Shown: positions 33,064-40,755 of the stretch, in pieces
Layout: the number at the start of each line of letters is the position of its first letter
Numbering within the stretch: the stretch's first letter is position 1
Source: Planctomyces sp. SH-PL62
Lineage (GTDB): Bacteria > Planctomycetota > Planctomycetia > Planctomycetales > Planctomycetaceae
Assembly: GCA_945905295.1 (NCBI GenBank)
Contig: CAMDPX010000020.1
Span: 1 to 51,552, forward strand
Reading direction: 5' to 3'
Length of the DNA: 51,552 nt
Translations under genes and position numbers: made by a program
The notes under the pieces: model-generated
The model's input: only the letters and a program-made list of their open reading frames with translations
Databases searched by the model: none
Told to the model about the DNA's origin: nothing

Positions 33064-34113
33064 ATGACGAAGACTCAAGAAGCCGCCCCGTCAGCGATGA
33101 ATATCAAGTTGTGGTTGCATCTGCTCATCATTCCCGCGCTGGATCTAGGTTATCTGTCGCTCATCTTTGGCTGGATCGGCGAAGACCCGCTGACTCGGTT
33201 GGCGATCTCCGTGTGGACGGGGTACTTCCTGCTCTGCTTTGGAAGTTGCTTCCACGAAACGGTGCATCTCACGTTAAGCCGTAAGCGCTGGTTCGATGTC
33301 GGTCTGGGGGAGCTGATCGGGACTGTGATGTTCACACCCTACACCGTCTATCGCGAAAGCCACATTCGGCATCACGCCTACCTCAACAAGCCGTCCGACT
33401 GGGAACTCTGGCCGTACTCGGACCCGACGAAGTCGAAGACGTTTCGGAGGGTTTTTGCGTGGTTTGACCTGTTCGCCGGCGCGGTCGCCGCGCCGATCAT
33501 TTATGGACGAATTTTCTTCGACAAGAACTCGCCGATCACCGATCCACAGATGCGACGCACGATCCGCAAGGAATACATCGCGGCCGGACTGATGGGTGCG
33601 TTTTGGATCGCTGGCGGCATTCTCGGCATGAAGCAAGGTTGGTTGGACACCGAGCGAATCTTGTGGCTGCTGTTGCCTGCCACGATCTATGGCTTCATGC
33701 AGACGGCTCGCAAATTTACCGAGCATCTCGGAATGCAGAGCTACGATCCGCTAATCGGCACGCGAACGGTGATTGGCAAAGGAATGCACACACGGCTGGC
33801 GGCCTTCGTGAACTTCGACATCATCGTGCATGGACCACACCACCGTTATCCGAAGGCTCCGCATGAAGCGCTGGAGGATAAGATGATTCAAAATCAAACC
33901 GCGAATCCACAAGTCGCCTATCCCGTGTTCCCCTCTTACTTCGCGGCGATGCGAGCGATGCTGCCCAGTCTCCTGACAAATCCTGGCGTCGGCATGAACG
34001 TGGGTGCGGCGGCACCGGAGAAGGGCGGACTGAAAGACGGACGAGAATTGGTCGACGGCGACAACGTGGAAACACTAGCGATTCCGGACATCCGAGAACG
34101 AACCGCCGCCTAA
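33064..34113 (+). CDS. Membrane fatty-acid desaturase (1)
   Basis: 349-residue integral membrane di-iron enzyme. Three histidine boxes: HETVH at 64-68, HIRHH at 100-104, and HGPHH at 256-260. Hydrophobic segments surround them (LHLLIIPALDLGYLSLIFGW near 19-38; AISVWTGYFLLCFG near 47-60). It introduces double bonds, hydroxyls or triple bonds into acyl chains; the exact outcome is not readable. It sits with the ketosynthases and a second desaturase, so it probably acts on the cluster's acyl product rather than on bulk membrane lipid (inference). Confidence 0.9.
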   Translation: MTKTQEAAPSAMNIKLWLHLLIIPALDLGYLSLIFGWIGEDPLTRLAISVWTGYFLLCFGSCFHETVHLTLSRKRWFDVGLGELIGTVMFTPYTVYRESHIRHHAYLNKPSDWELWPYSDPTKSKTFRRVFAWFDLFAGAVAAPIIYGRIFFDKNSPITDPQMRRTIRKEYIAAGLMGAFWIAGGILGMKQGWLDTERILWLLLPATIYGFMQTARKFTEHLGMQSYDPLIGTRTVIGKGMHTRLAAFVNFDIIVHGPHHRYPKAPHEALEDKMIQNQTANPQVAYPVFPSYFAAMRAMLPSLLTNPGVGMNVGAAAPEKGGLKDGRELVDGDNVETLAIPDIRERTAA

Positions 34114-34189
34114 GTAACCCTCGCTGACGCTTATTGAAGTGGCGAAATTTCATGACTGACGCATCAATCGATCGCTGTTTCGTGGATTG

Positions 34190-34300
34190 TCTTGATCCGT
34201 GTGGGCTTCCTATCCGTGTGCTTGTGATTCGCGTTTGTCCCCAAGAAGCCTCAGAACACGAACCACAAGCACACGGATAGGAAGCCCACACGGATGAAGC
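34190..34300. repeat. cacacggat-type palindrome, diverged copy
   Basis: Left arm 34190-34229, right arm 34261-34300, about 40 nt with a few mismatches, loop 31 nt. Each arm has cacacggat twice, offset 17 nt, so it follows the architecture of the copies at 13.5-15.6 kb with different filler (aggaagcc). It lies between the two desaturase genes. Confidence 0.88.
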
Positions 34301-34439
34301 AAAACACAACGATTCCTGGAGAACTCGAACGATCAAATTGCTTTGATCCACCAAACACGCAACTTCAAAACTGATGCTTCGGGTGAGTGATCGGGAACAA
34401 TTGGGATCTCGGCAGCGACGGCAAGGAAGCAATCGAATC

Positions 34440-35774
34440 ATGGCGACATCAGCAGCACAGGCCCGGATGCTCAACGACGGGGCGCTCAAGCAAGAGTTGC
34501 AGCGTCTGCGGCAGACCGACAACGTCACCAACTGGTGGTATCTGGCGAAGGTCTACTTGATCATCGCGGCGGCAGTCGGCGGAGCGGTCGCCTTCAATCA
34601 ATGGCAAATGGCCAGCGGCATCAGCTTCTGGTGGAACCTGCCGGTCGCGTATGCCGCACTGGTCGTGGTCGGAGCGTCGCAGCATCAATTCGGCGGCGCG
34701 ACTCACGAGGCGACCCACTACACGCTGTTCCGCAACAAAAAGCTCAACGAACTGGCCTCCGACTGGCTGTGCATGTTTCCGCTCTTTAGTTCGACGTACT
34801 CGTTCCGCATCTATCACCTCGGACATCACCAATTCATCAACGACCCGGACCTCGATCCCGACTTCGCATCGCTGAAGATGAGCGGCCATTGGCTTAACTT
34901 CCCAGCCTCGAAGCTGCGGTTCCTGCGAATGCTGGCTCAGCAGTTTTTGGTCTGGCCGCTGATCAAGTACACGATTGCCCGTGCGAAATACAACGCCGTC
35001 GGCGGCACCAATAACCCGTATGCCTACACCGACCGCCAGTTCTCGAAGTGGCCCTCTCGGATCGGCATCACGTTCTTCGTGACGTTCTTCCCGACGATGA
35101 TTACCGCCAGCTTTCTCGATGCCCGACAGGTGCTGACGATCACGCCGCTCGTGGCCTTCGCGATTGCCGCGACGATGTTCTTGATGATTCCGAAGGAACG
35201 GTACTTCGTCACGAAGCTGCGGCCGATCATCGGGCAGCGGACAACCTGGATCTCGCGAGTCGGCTATTTGACCGGACTGGCGACCGCACTGTCATGGACT
35301 CAGGTGATGACGGGGGCTCCAGTCTGGATCTATTACTACGTCTGGTGGATCGCTCCGATCTTCAGCACGTTCCCGTTCTTCATGATGCTGCGACAGGTCG
35401 TGCAACACGGCAACGGAGATCGCGGCTGGCTGACGAACACGCGAACGTTTTTGGTCAACACCTTTATTCGCTACGCGGTGTTTCCGTTCGGCATGGATTT
35501 TCACTTGGGACATCACATGTTCTCGACCGTGCCGCACTATCGGCTGCCGAAGCTGCACGCGTTCTTGCAGCGTTATCCGGAATACGCCGATGAGGGACTG
35601 GTCGTCGAAGGCTACTTCCTTCCGACTCATGACGGTGAGAATCGCAATCCGACGGTGCTCGAAGTGCTCGGCCCGGAATACGCCCGCAGCGGCGAGGAAG
35701 TCTACATCGACAACAGCGCCGTCGAGATGTGCCACGAAGATCAACTCAAGGATGCCACCAAACGTGCGGCCTGA
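34440..35774 (+). CDS. Membrane fatty-acid desaturase (2)
   Basis: 444 residues, not closely related to desaturase 1. Histidine boxes HEATH at 89-93, HLGHH at 126-130 and, near residue 360, HLGHHMFSTVPHYRL. Several long hydrophobic helices. The start at 34440 follows AAGGAAG 9 nt upstream. The HEATH/HLGHH pattern with spaced C-terminal box is typical of acyl-lipid or acyl-ACP desaturases and of the acetylenases in polyyne clusters; sequence alone cannot separate these. Confidence 0.9.
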   Translation: MATSAAQARMLNDGALKQELQRLRQTDNVTNWWYLAKVYLIIAAAVGGAVAFNQWQMASGISFWWNLPVAYAALVVVGASQHQFGGATHEATHYTLFRNKKLNELASDWLCMFPLFSSTYSFRIYHLGHHQFINDPDLDPDFASLKMSGHWLNFPASKLRFLRMLAQQFLVWPLIKYTIARAKYNAVGGTNNPYAYTDRQFSKWPSRIGITFFVTFFPTMITASFLDARQVLTITPLVAFAIAATMFLMIPKERYFVTKLRPIIGQRTTWISRVGYLTGLATALSWTQVMTGAPVWIYYYVWWIAPIFSTFPFFMMLRQVVQHGNGDRGWLTNTRTFLVNTFIRYAVFPFGMDFHLGHHMFSTVPHYRLPKLHAFLQRYPEYADEGLVVEGYFLPTHDGENRNPTVLEVLGPEYARSGEEVYIDNSAVEMCHEDQLKDATKRAA

Positions 35775-35826
35775 CGCTTTGCGGACAAGACAAAACAACT
35801 TTCTGTTACGCGAGAGAGCTGTGGTC

Positions 35827-35894
35827 CATTCGCGCTCCAATTGATTCGCGCGGCCTTCAGGAATTGGCCGCGCGAATCAAACGAAGCGCGAATG
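35827..35894. repeat. Palindrome with attcgcgc direct repeats in each arm
   Basis: Inner perfect 15-bp arms 35841-35855 and 35866-35880 with a 10-nt loop. Outer arms cattcgcgct (35827-35836) and agcgcgaatg (35885-35894). Read along one arm, attcgcgc occurs twice with a 16-nt offset. That is the same R-n-R plan as the cacacggatg and gacgaat families, with a different word. Confidence 0.85.
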
Positions 35895-35962
35895 AGCCGT
35901 GGAATTAATCGGTCCAAAACACGAAATCATTTTGCCTTGCCGCCTAACCAGAGGAATCACGG

Positions 35963-37897
35963 ATGAGGGGAATCGCCGGGACATTGGCCCTTCGGACGGG
36001 GACCAAGCTCGATGCTGCGGAAGTTCGCATGATGCTGAACGCTCTGCGACATCGCGGAGCATCGGTCTGCTCGTTGACGAATCGCCCCGGCAGCCTCTTC
36101 ACCAGTTGTGGCGGCGACACCGACGTCCGAGACGAACAGCCGTCAGAGATTCCTGCCAATACGCCAGCCGTTGTGCTGGATGGGATGCTGTTCGGCGATG
36201 GCAGCAATCCCACGAGCGACACGCGGCGGATCGCGCAGCTTTGGGAATCCGATCAGGAACGAATGCCAAGATTGCTTCGCGGCCAGTTCGCCTTCGCGCT
36301 GCATGATCCTCGGCGCAATGTCGCGATCCTGGCACGTGACCGATCCGGAATCAGCCCCTTGTTTTGGACGAAGCGTGGTGACAAGCTGTGGTTCGCATCC
36401 GAGATCAAAGCGTTGTTGGCGGTCGGAGCCGCGAAGCCAGAAGTCGATGTCCGTGGCCTCGATCAGCTCTTTACGTTCTTCGCGATCACGGGGAGTCGCA
36501 CCTGCTTTCAAGAGATCTCTGCTGTTCCGGCGGGATGTTTCTTGAAGATCCAATGGCACAACGACGGTTCGCCGGCAACGGTGGCAGTCCACCGCTATTG
36601 GGACGCTTGTTATCCCGATCGTGGCGACGAGATCGACGGTGACGAATCGCAAATGGTGGCCGCGTTCGCCGAACGCTTTGAGCAATCCATGCGGCGGCGC
36701 CTGCAAAACTCGGAGCCGGTTGCCAGCTACCTGAGCGGCGGATTGGATTCGTCGATGGTGCTGACCGTCGGCCGTGCCATCAAAGGGGGACCGCTGCCGA
36801 CATTCACGATCGGTGTGAAAGATCGAGATCTCGATGAGTCCGCTCGCGCTGCCGAGTTCGCGGCTCTGCTGCAATGTCCGAATACGATTGTCGAAAGTCG
36901 CAGTGCGGACGTCGTCGCCGAGTTCCCCAAGATCGTCCACGCGGCCGAGTCCCCCGTGATTGTGACTTCCTGCACCGCCTTGATGCGGCTGGCGCGGACG
37001 GTCAGCGATCACGGTTGCCGATTCGCTCTGACCGGCGAAGGGGCTGATGAGATTCTGGCAGGCCATCCGTGGTTCAAGGTGAATCGCTTCTCGAACAAGT
37101 TTGATTTTGGCCCGCTCCGCATCAGCAATCTCGGTCGAGCCTACGTCCAAAAAGTCTTCGCTCCGGGCTCAAGCTTCCGAGAGACTCGGCGCGAGCAGCG
37201 AGCGCTCGGTGGTTCGAATGCCTATCACGATCTCTACACGATGTTTGGTCTGAGTCGCTTCCTGTTCTACAGCGACGCGATGTGGGAACAACTCGGAGGG
37301 TTTTCGGCCTACGACGATCTCGATTTGAATCTGGCCGGAATGAAACGCTGGGATCCGCTGAATCGCTCGCTGTATCTCGGCCATCATGTGATGCTGCCGG
37401 GGCTGTTGCTCAACCACAAAGGAGACCGGCCGGCCGCAGCGAACGGTGTGCGCACGCTGTATCCGTTTCTCGACGAGGATCTCGTGGAGTTCGTGTCGAG
37501 CATTCATCCTCGCTGGAAACTCCGCGGCCTGCGGCAGGACAAAGTGTTGCTCCGAAAATACGCGGCGACCGTGCTGCCAGAGAACACGATCAAGCAGCGA
37601 AAAGTGATCTTCAAAGCTCCGCTGCCCAGAGACATCTTCAGCGAGTTCCCGTCGTACTCGCGCCAATTGCTCAGCCCCGAATCATTGCGGAAGACGGGCT
37701 ACTTCGATCCTCAGCGAGTTGATTTCTTCTGCCGCCATGTGAATGGCCCCTGGAACCGAAGCATCGGCCGCAGCCTGGTGATTCGCCAGGGCTTGATCGG
37801 AGTGCTCAGCACTCAGTTGTGGCATCACTTGTACGTCGACGCTTCGCTGTGTGATCTTTCCAGTGCCGCGCCGTCACACGGTTCTAAGGCGGCATGA
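35963..37897 (+). CDS. Asparagine synthetase-family protein without the glutaminase cysteine
   Basis: 644 residues with the AsnB two-domain layout. The N-terminal glutaminase domain begins MRGIAG where active enzymes read M-C-G-I, so the nucleophile Cys is Arg2. Other glutamine-site elements are also changed (VVLDGMLFG in place of the NGEIYN-type loop), but ARDRSGISPLFW at 124-135 is kept. The synthetase domain has an intact PP-loop, SYLSGGLDSSMV at 255-266, and LTGEGADEILAGH. It should adenylate a carboxylate and accept ammonia, or another or internal amine, as beta-lactam synthetases and lasso-peptide cyclases do. The start follows AGAGGA. Last gene of the cluster run. Confidence 0.9.
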   Translation: MRGIAGTLALRTGTKLDAAEVRMMLNALRHRGASVCSLTNRPGSLFTSCGGDTDVRDEQPSEIPANTPAVVLDGMLFGDGSNPTSDTRRIAQLWESDQERMPRLLRGQFAFALHDPRRNVAILARDRSGISPLFWTKRGDKLWFASEIKALLAVGAAKPEVDVRGLDQLFTFFAITGSRTCFQEISAVPAGCFLKIQWHNDGSPATVAVHRYWDACYPDRGDEIDGDESQMVAAFAERFEQSMRRRLQNSEPVASYLSGGLDSSMVLTVGRAIKGGPLPTFTIGVKDRDLDESARAAEFAALLQCPNTIVESRSADVVAEFPKIVHAAESPVIVTSCTALMRLARTVSDHGCRFALTGEGADEILAGHPWFKVNRFSNKFDFGPLRISNLGRAYVQKVFAPGSSFRETRREQRALGGSNAYHDLYTMFGLSRFLFYSDAMWEQLGGFSAYDDLDLNLAGMKRWDPLNRSLYLGHHVMLPGLLLNHKGDRPAAANGVRTLYPFLDEDLVEFVSSIHPRWKLRGLRQDKVLLRKYAATVLPENTIKQRKVIFKAPLPRDIFSEFPSYSRQLLSPESLRKTGYFDPQRVDFFCRHVNGPWNRSIGRSLVIRQGLIGVLSTQLWHHLYVDASLCDLSSAAPSHGSKAA

Positions 37898-38005
37898 CGG
37901 GAGATCAGGAAGTCATGCAGAGCAACGCCACAACAGTCGCACAAACGAGCCACCAAGCTGGCAGCTAAGAAAGCGACCAAAAAGAAAACTCACGACGAGA
38001 AATAA
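37898..38005 (+). other. In-frame lysine-rich continuation after the synthetase stop codon
   Basis: Directly after the TGA at 37895-37897, in the same frame, there are 35 open codons ending at TAA 38003-38005. The translation is strongly basic, ending with alternating Lys/Ala/Thr (RATKLAAKKATKKKTHDEK). A separate small frame also opens at ATG 37894, overlapping the TGA (24 codons to 37968). Either is possible readthrough or small-peptide coding. Otherwise the 244-bp gap to the next gene shows nothing. Confidence 0.3.
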
Positions 38006-38141
38006 AGAGCTGGCAAAAAATGGAGAGCCGAAAATGAAGACCGTTGGTCGGCCCCATTTTCGCCCTTCATTGTTCGCCAGCTTGTTTGCATCTCCAGAGA
38101 ATCGGCGATGCTGAACTGCTCCGAATTCAGCAGGCCGAGAA

Positions 38142-38423
38142 CTAAGCGTTCGTGCTTTGCTGACTCTTGAGTTTGGAGATTTCCGCTTGCAGGAGTTGCT
38201 CGCGGAATCCCGAACCCACAACTCCCACAGACACGAAACCGTGAATGGCCACGCCCAGTCCCCAGCCGAGGAACGGATAGAGGCTCCACGGGTGGGCCGC
38301 CGAGAGATAGTTGATGGCGAACAGCAGAATCATCACCAGCACATAGACGGAAAGATGGATATAGAACCCCAGCTTTGCGTCAGCTCGTTTGCGTGCGATC
38401 TGGAGAATTTCTTGCTCAGTCAT
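38142..38423 (-). CDS. Small membrane protein with 2TM domain
   Basis: 93 residues: a basic amphipathic N-terminus (ARKRADAKLGFYIHLSVYV), two transmembrane helices separated by a short AAHPWSLYPFLGWG loop, and a C-terminal coiled-coil-like tail (LLQAEISKLKSQQ). This is the 2TM-domain layout, often found next to regulators or fused to histidine kinases. AGGGAGG lies 4 nt before the start. No clear partner. Confidence 0.85.
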   Translation of the reverse strand: MTEQEILQIARKRADAKLGFYIHLSVYVLVMILLFAINYLSAAHPWSLYPFLGWGLGVAIHGFVSVGVVGSGFREQLLQAEISKLKSQQSTNA

Positions 38424-38559
38424 GATCCCTCCTTGCCAAACAGACTTTGAGTCGACACTCGTTCGGCCAACAGTGGCCGTGCTTCAGTACGACGCGCGGG
38501 ACCATACTACTGAAACAGCAAATCGCACAATCACAATCCTGCGGACGCACGATGCAACG

Positions 38560-38754
38560 AGTGCCGCAGATCGCAATTGACCTGTCATGAAGAGCAACAA
38601 TCCCCACGGATGGCATGGCAAGACCTCGGATAAAGCGGAGTCCCTTGCCTTCCATCCGAGGTGTTGCGATGCCATCCGTGGGGATCTTCGACGAAAGAAG
38701 CACTTTCTGAACGGCAGCGGCACTCTCGTCATCGATCAATTCTGAGTTGTGTCG
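38560..38754. mobile_element. MITE-like element with ccacggatg palindrome, copy 2
   Basis: About 195 bp, related to 23295-23499. Shared left end gtgcc-cagatcgcaattga (38561-38580). The palindrome is at 38600-38685, whose arms begin tccccacggatggcatgg as in copy 1. The right end (38734-38754) matches the complement of the left at 14 of 21 positions, so the terminal repeats are decayed. It lies just upstream of the 2TM gene and beyond the stop of a DUF1080 gene. Confidence 0.65.
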
Positions 38755-38783
38755 CTAGGCGATCCGCACAGTCAGTCGGCGCA

Positions 38784-40118
38784 CTAATTCGGCAAAGCCG
38801 CAGCGCGAATGTTGCGGAAGTCGAGGTTCGTCGTCGGATCATGCCCTTGCAGGCTGAGGTGTCCGCCCTCAAGTCGAAGTCCCTCGCGAGCATTGCCGCT
38901 GGCGTGAGGCTTGCGTTCGTCGGTCCAGACGGTGACCGGGGTGCCGTTCACCCAGGTGGCGAACGTCGGCCCGTGAGCAACCAGCGTGAGCGTCGTCCAC
39001 TCGCGATCGTTCGAGACTACGAACCGCGCGGCTTGGCGACGGAAGATCGCGCCGGTGCCGAAGTCAGCCGGTTGAGTGCGGTCACCGTTCTTGATGCCGT
39101 TTTGAATTTGAAATTCATAACCGGGGTACGCTCCCTCTTTGCCGGGAAGACCACGGAAGAAGATGCCGCTGTTGAGCGCGTCGCCATTCGTCTTCACCTG
39201 AGCTTGTAGCACGAAGTTGGCGAACGTCACTTCGGACTCCCAATAGCCTTGGCCGTTGGTGACGTGGATCGCGCCGTCGAGCACTTCAAACTTGCTCTTC
39301 GAGCCAGGCACCTCACGCCAGCCGGTGAGATCTTTGCCGTTAAACAGATCCTTCGTCCCCAGCGGCTTCACGGACACGTTGCGAAACTTGACCAGCCCGG
39401 AATTCATTTGCAGGCCGATGAAGCCAGACGTCAAAGGCTTGTCGGTCTTGTCGGTGAAGTCGAGCACCTCTTCGCCATCGAGCTTCACAACGACGTGCGG
39501 CCCTTCGGCTCGGATATGAAACGTCTTCCACGCCTCTTCGCCGGAGACTTCCTTCGTCGGCTTCTGCCGCTTCACGAAGCTAGCGGTGTTGAAGCCCTGC
39601 GGATGCGTGTCGCAAATGTTGAGTTCATAGCAATCGGCTCCCGGATCAGTCGGCACGAACGGAGTCCGCAAGAAGACACCGCTGTTGCCTCCCTTGGCCA
39701 TCCAGAAATCACACCGCAGTTCGTAGTCCGCAAACGGCACCGAGGTCAGCAGCAGTCCCGGCTTCGTTCCCTTGTCCGCCGTGATGACGCCGTCAGTCGC
39801 CGACCAGTTCACGTCACTGTTCGCCTTCCAACCGAAGAGCGTCTCGCCATCAAAGAGTTGCACCCAACCGTCGGCGATCTCGTCGGCCGAGAGATGCGGC
39901 TTCGGCGGCTGTTTGGATACGGCCCCCTTTGCCGATTCCTTGTCAGACGCATCGGCGACTGCAACCGACGGCTCGGCCTTTTCAGTGCTGTTTCCCGTCA
40001 CGGCCTCATTGACAACCAGTTGACGCGGTTCTTTCGGAGGCTCACCACCGATGCAACCGGCAATGAGTCCAACACACGCCAGCAGACTACTCGCAAAACA
40101 TGTCAGTGCTCGCATCAT
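38784..40118 (-). CDS. Lipoprotein with two DUF1080 domains
   Basis: 444 residues. Signal peptide with lipobox LIAG-C at 19-22/23, then a low-complexity linker. Two DUF1080 (3-keto-disaccharide hydrolase family, concanavalin-like fold) domains follow: the first at about 85-250 (GWVQLFDGETLFGWKANS) and the second at about 255-440 (DLFNGKDLTGWREVPGSK). Repeated signature blocks are the LFDG/LFNG...GW opening, YELRCDFW/FVLQAQVK, GNSGVFLR/LNSGIFFR and YEFQIQNG. Likely extracytoplasmic and carbohydrate-active. The start overlaps the stop of the antitoxin gene by four bases, so it seems co-transcribed with a TA module, which is odd. Confidence 0.9.
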   Translation of the reverse strand: MMRALTCFASSLLACVGLIAGCIGGEPPKEPRQLVVNEAVTGNSTEKAEPSVAVADASDKESAKGAVSKQPPKPHLSADEIADGWVQLFDGETLFGWKANSDVNWSATDGVITADKGTKPGLLLTSVPFADYELRCDFWMAKGGNSGVFLRTPFVPTDPGADCYELNICDTHPQGFNTASFVKRQKPTKEVSGEEAWKTFHIRAEGPHVVVKLDGEEVLDFTDKTDKPLTSGFIGLQMNSGLVKFRNVSVKPLGTKDLFNGKDLTGWREVPGSKSKFEVLDGAIHVTNGQGYWESEVTFANFVLQAQVKTNGDALNSGIFFRGLPGKEGAYPGYEFQIQNGIKNGDRTQPADFGTGAIFRRQAARFVVSNDREWTTLTLVAHGPTFATWVNGTPVTVWTDERKPHASGNAREGLRLEGGHLSLQGHDPTTNLDFRNIRAAALPN

Positions 40119-40414
40119 TTCCCCGCCTTTCGCTTGTGCTTCCCGTTGGATTTCTTGGCGTATTTCGCGTCAATCCGTTTCCAGAATTCATCGTGAGGAA
40201 TTCCGCCGGACTCGTCGATCTGTCGATCCGACTCGGCCAGAATTTCCATCAACCGCTTGTTGTCAGCCATGAGGAGGCGTTCGACATCTTCTGCCGTTTG
40301 GACGGGAACGAGCACCGCCTTGAAGTGTCCGTTCTGTGTGACGACGGTTGGTTCGCTTTGATTAAGGTAACTCGAGAACTGAGCACGAACGGTCGTCGAT
40401 GTGGCGGTTTTCAT
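40115..40414 (-). CDS. Phd/YefM-type antitoxin
   Basis: 99 residues. The N-terminal Phd/YefM fold is visible in STTVRAQFSSYLNQ and VVTQNGHFKAVLVP. The C-terminal half is helical and charged for toxin binding. Ends with a Lys-rich tail (KKSNGKHKRKAGK). Encoded after its toxin with a four-base ATGA overlap at 40411-40414, i.e. toxin-first order. It also overlaps the downstream DUF1080 gene by four bases. Confidence 0.85.
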   Translation of the reverse strand: MKTATSTTVRAQFSSYLNQSEPTVVTQNGHFKAVLVPVQTAEDVERLLMADNKRLMEILAESDRQIDESGGIPHDEFWKRIDAKYAKKSNGKHKRKAGK

Positions 40415-40728
40415 AGGTCGATCTCCTCGTTGGCGATGTTCAATCGTGTTCGATACTTAACACCGATGGCTAGAACTCGCACGCGTTGCGATCCCTCGAC
40501 ACGGTACAAGACTCGAAACCGATTGTCCGGTCCAAAACGAAGTTCCCATTTCGCGCCGAACGCTGCCGGTTGGCGAAGTGGCTTTCGATTCCGTGTGGCA
40601 ACTTCTGGTTGATGTGTCAGTTGTTGTTTGATGGTGGCACTAATGAGGGTGTGATGTTTTCGTTCGATGGCCGCCAAGTGGATACCAATCTCGTCGGCGT
40701 AGACAATTTCAAAAGGCTCCATTGCCAA
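40411..40728 (-). CDS. RelE/ParE-superfamily toxin
   Basis: 105 residues with the RelE/ParE-like pattern: the opening FEIVYADEIGIHLAAIERKHH helix region, LTHQPEVATRNRKPLR, and the beta-sheet core WELRFGPDNRFRVLYRVEGSQRVRVLAIG. This is the mRNA-interferase-like subgroup that reads as a cytotoxic translational repressor. The start could be 40728 or the second Met at 40722. Encoded ahead of the antitoxin. Possible targets are ribosome-bound mRNA (known for RelE) or gyrase (ParE). Confidence 0.85.
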   Translation of the reverse strand: MAMEPFEIVYADEIGIHLAAIERKHHTLISATIKQQLTHQPEVATRNRKPLRQPAAFGAKWELRFGPDNRFRVLYRVEGSQRVRVLAIGVKYRTRLNIANEEIDL

Positions 40729-40755
40729 TTCTGATTCCCCGATATTTTGACAACA

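Noticed and set aside
35963-38005. Lasso-peptide locus (Asn-synthetase-like cyclase plus small downstream frame at 37894)
   Set aside because: No leader-peptidase (B) protein or recognition element, and the 24-codon frame has no typical leader with Thr at the penultimate position. The KS/desaturase context fits lipid chemistry better.
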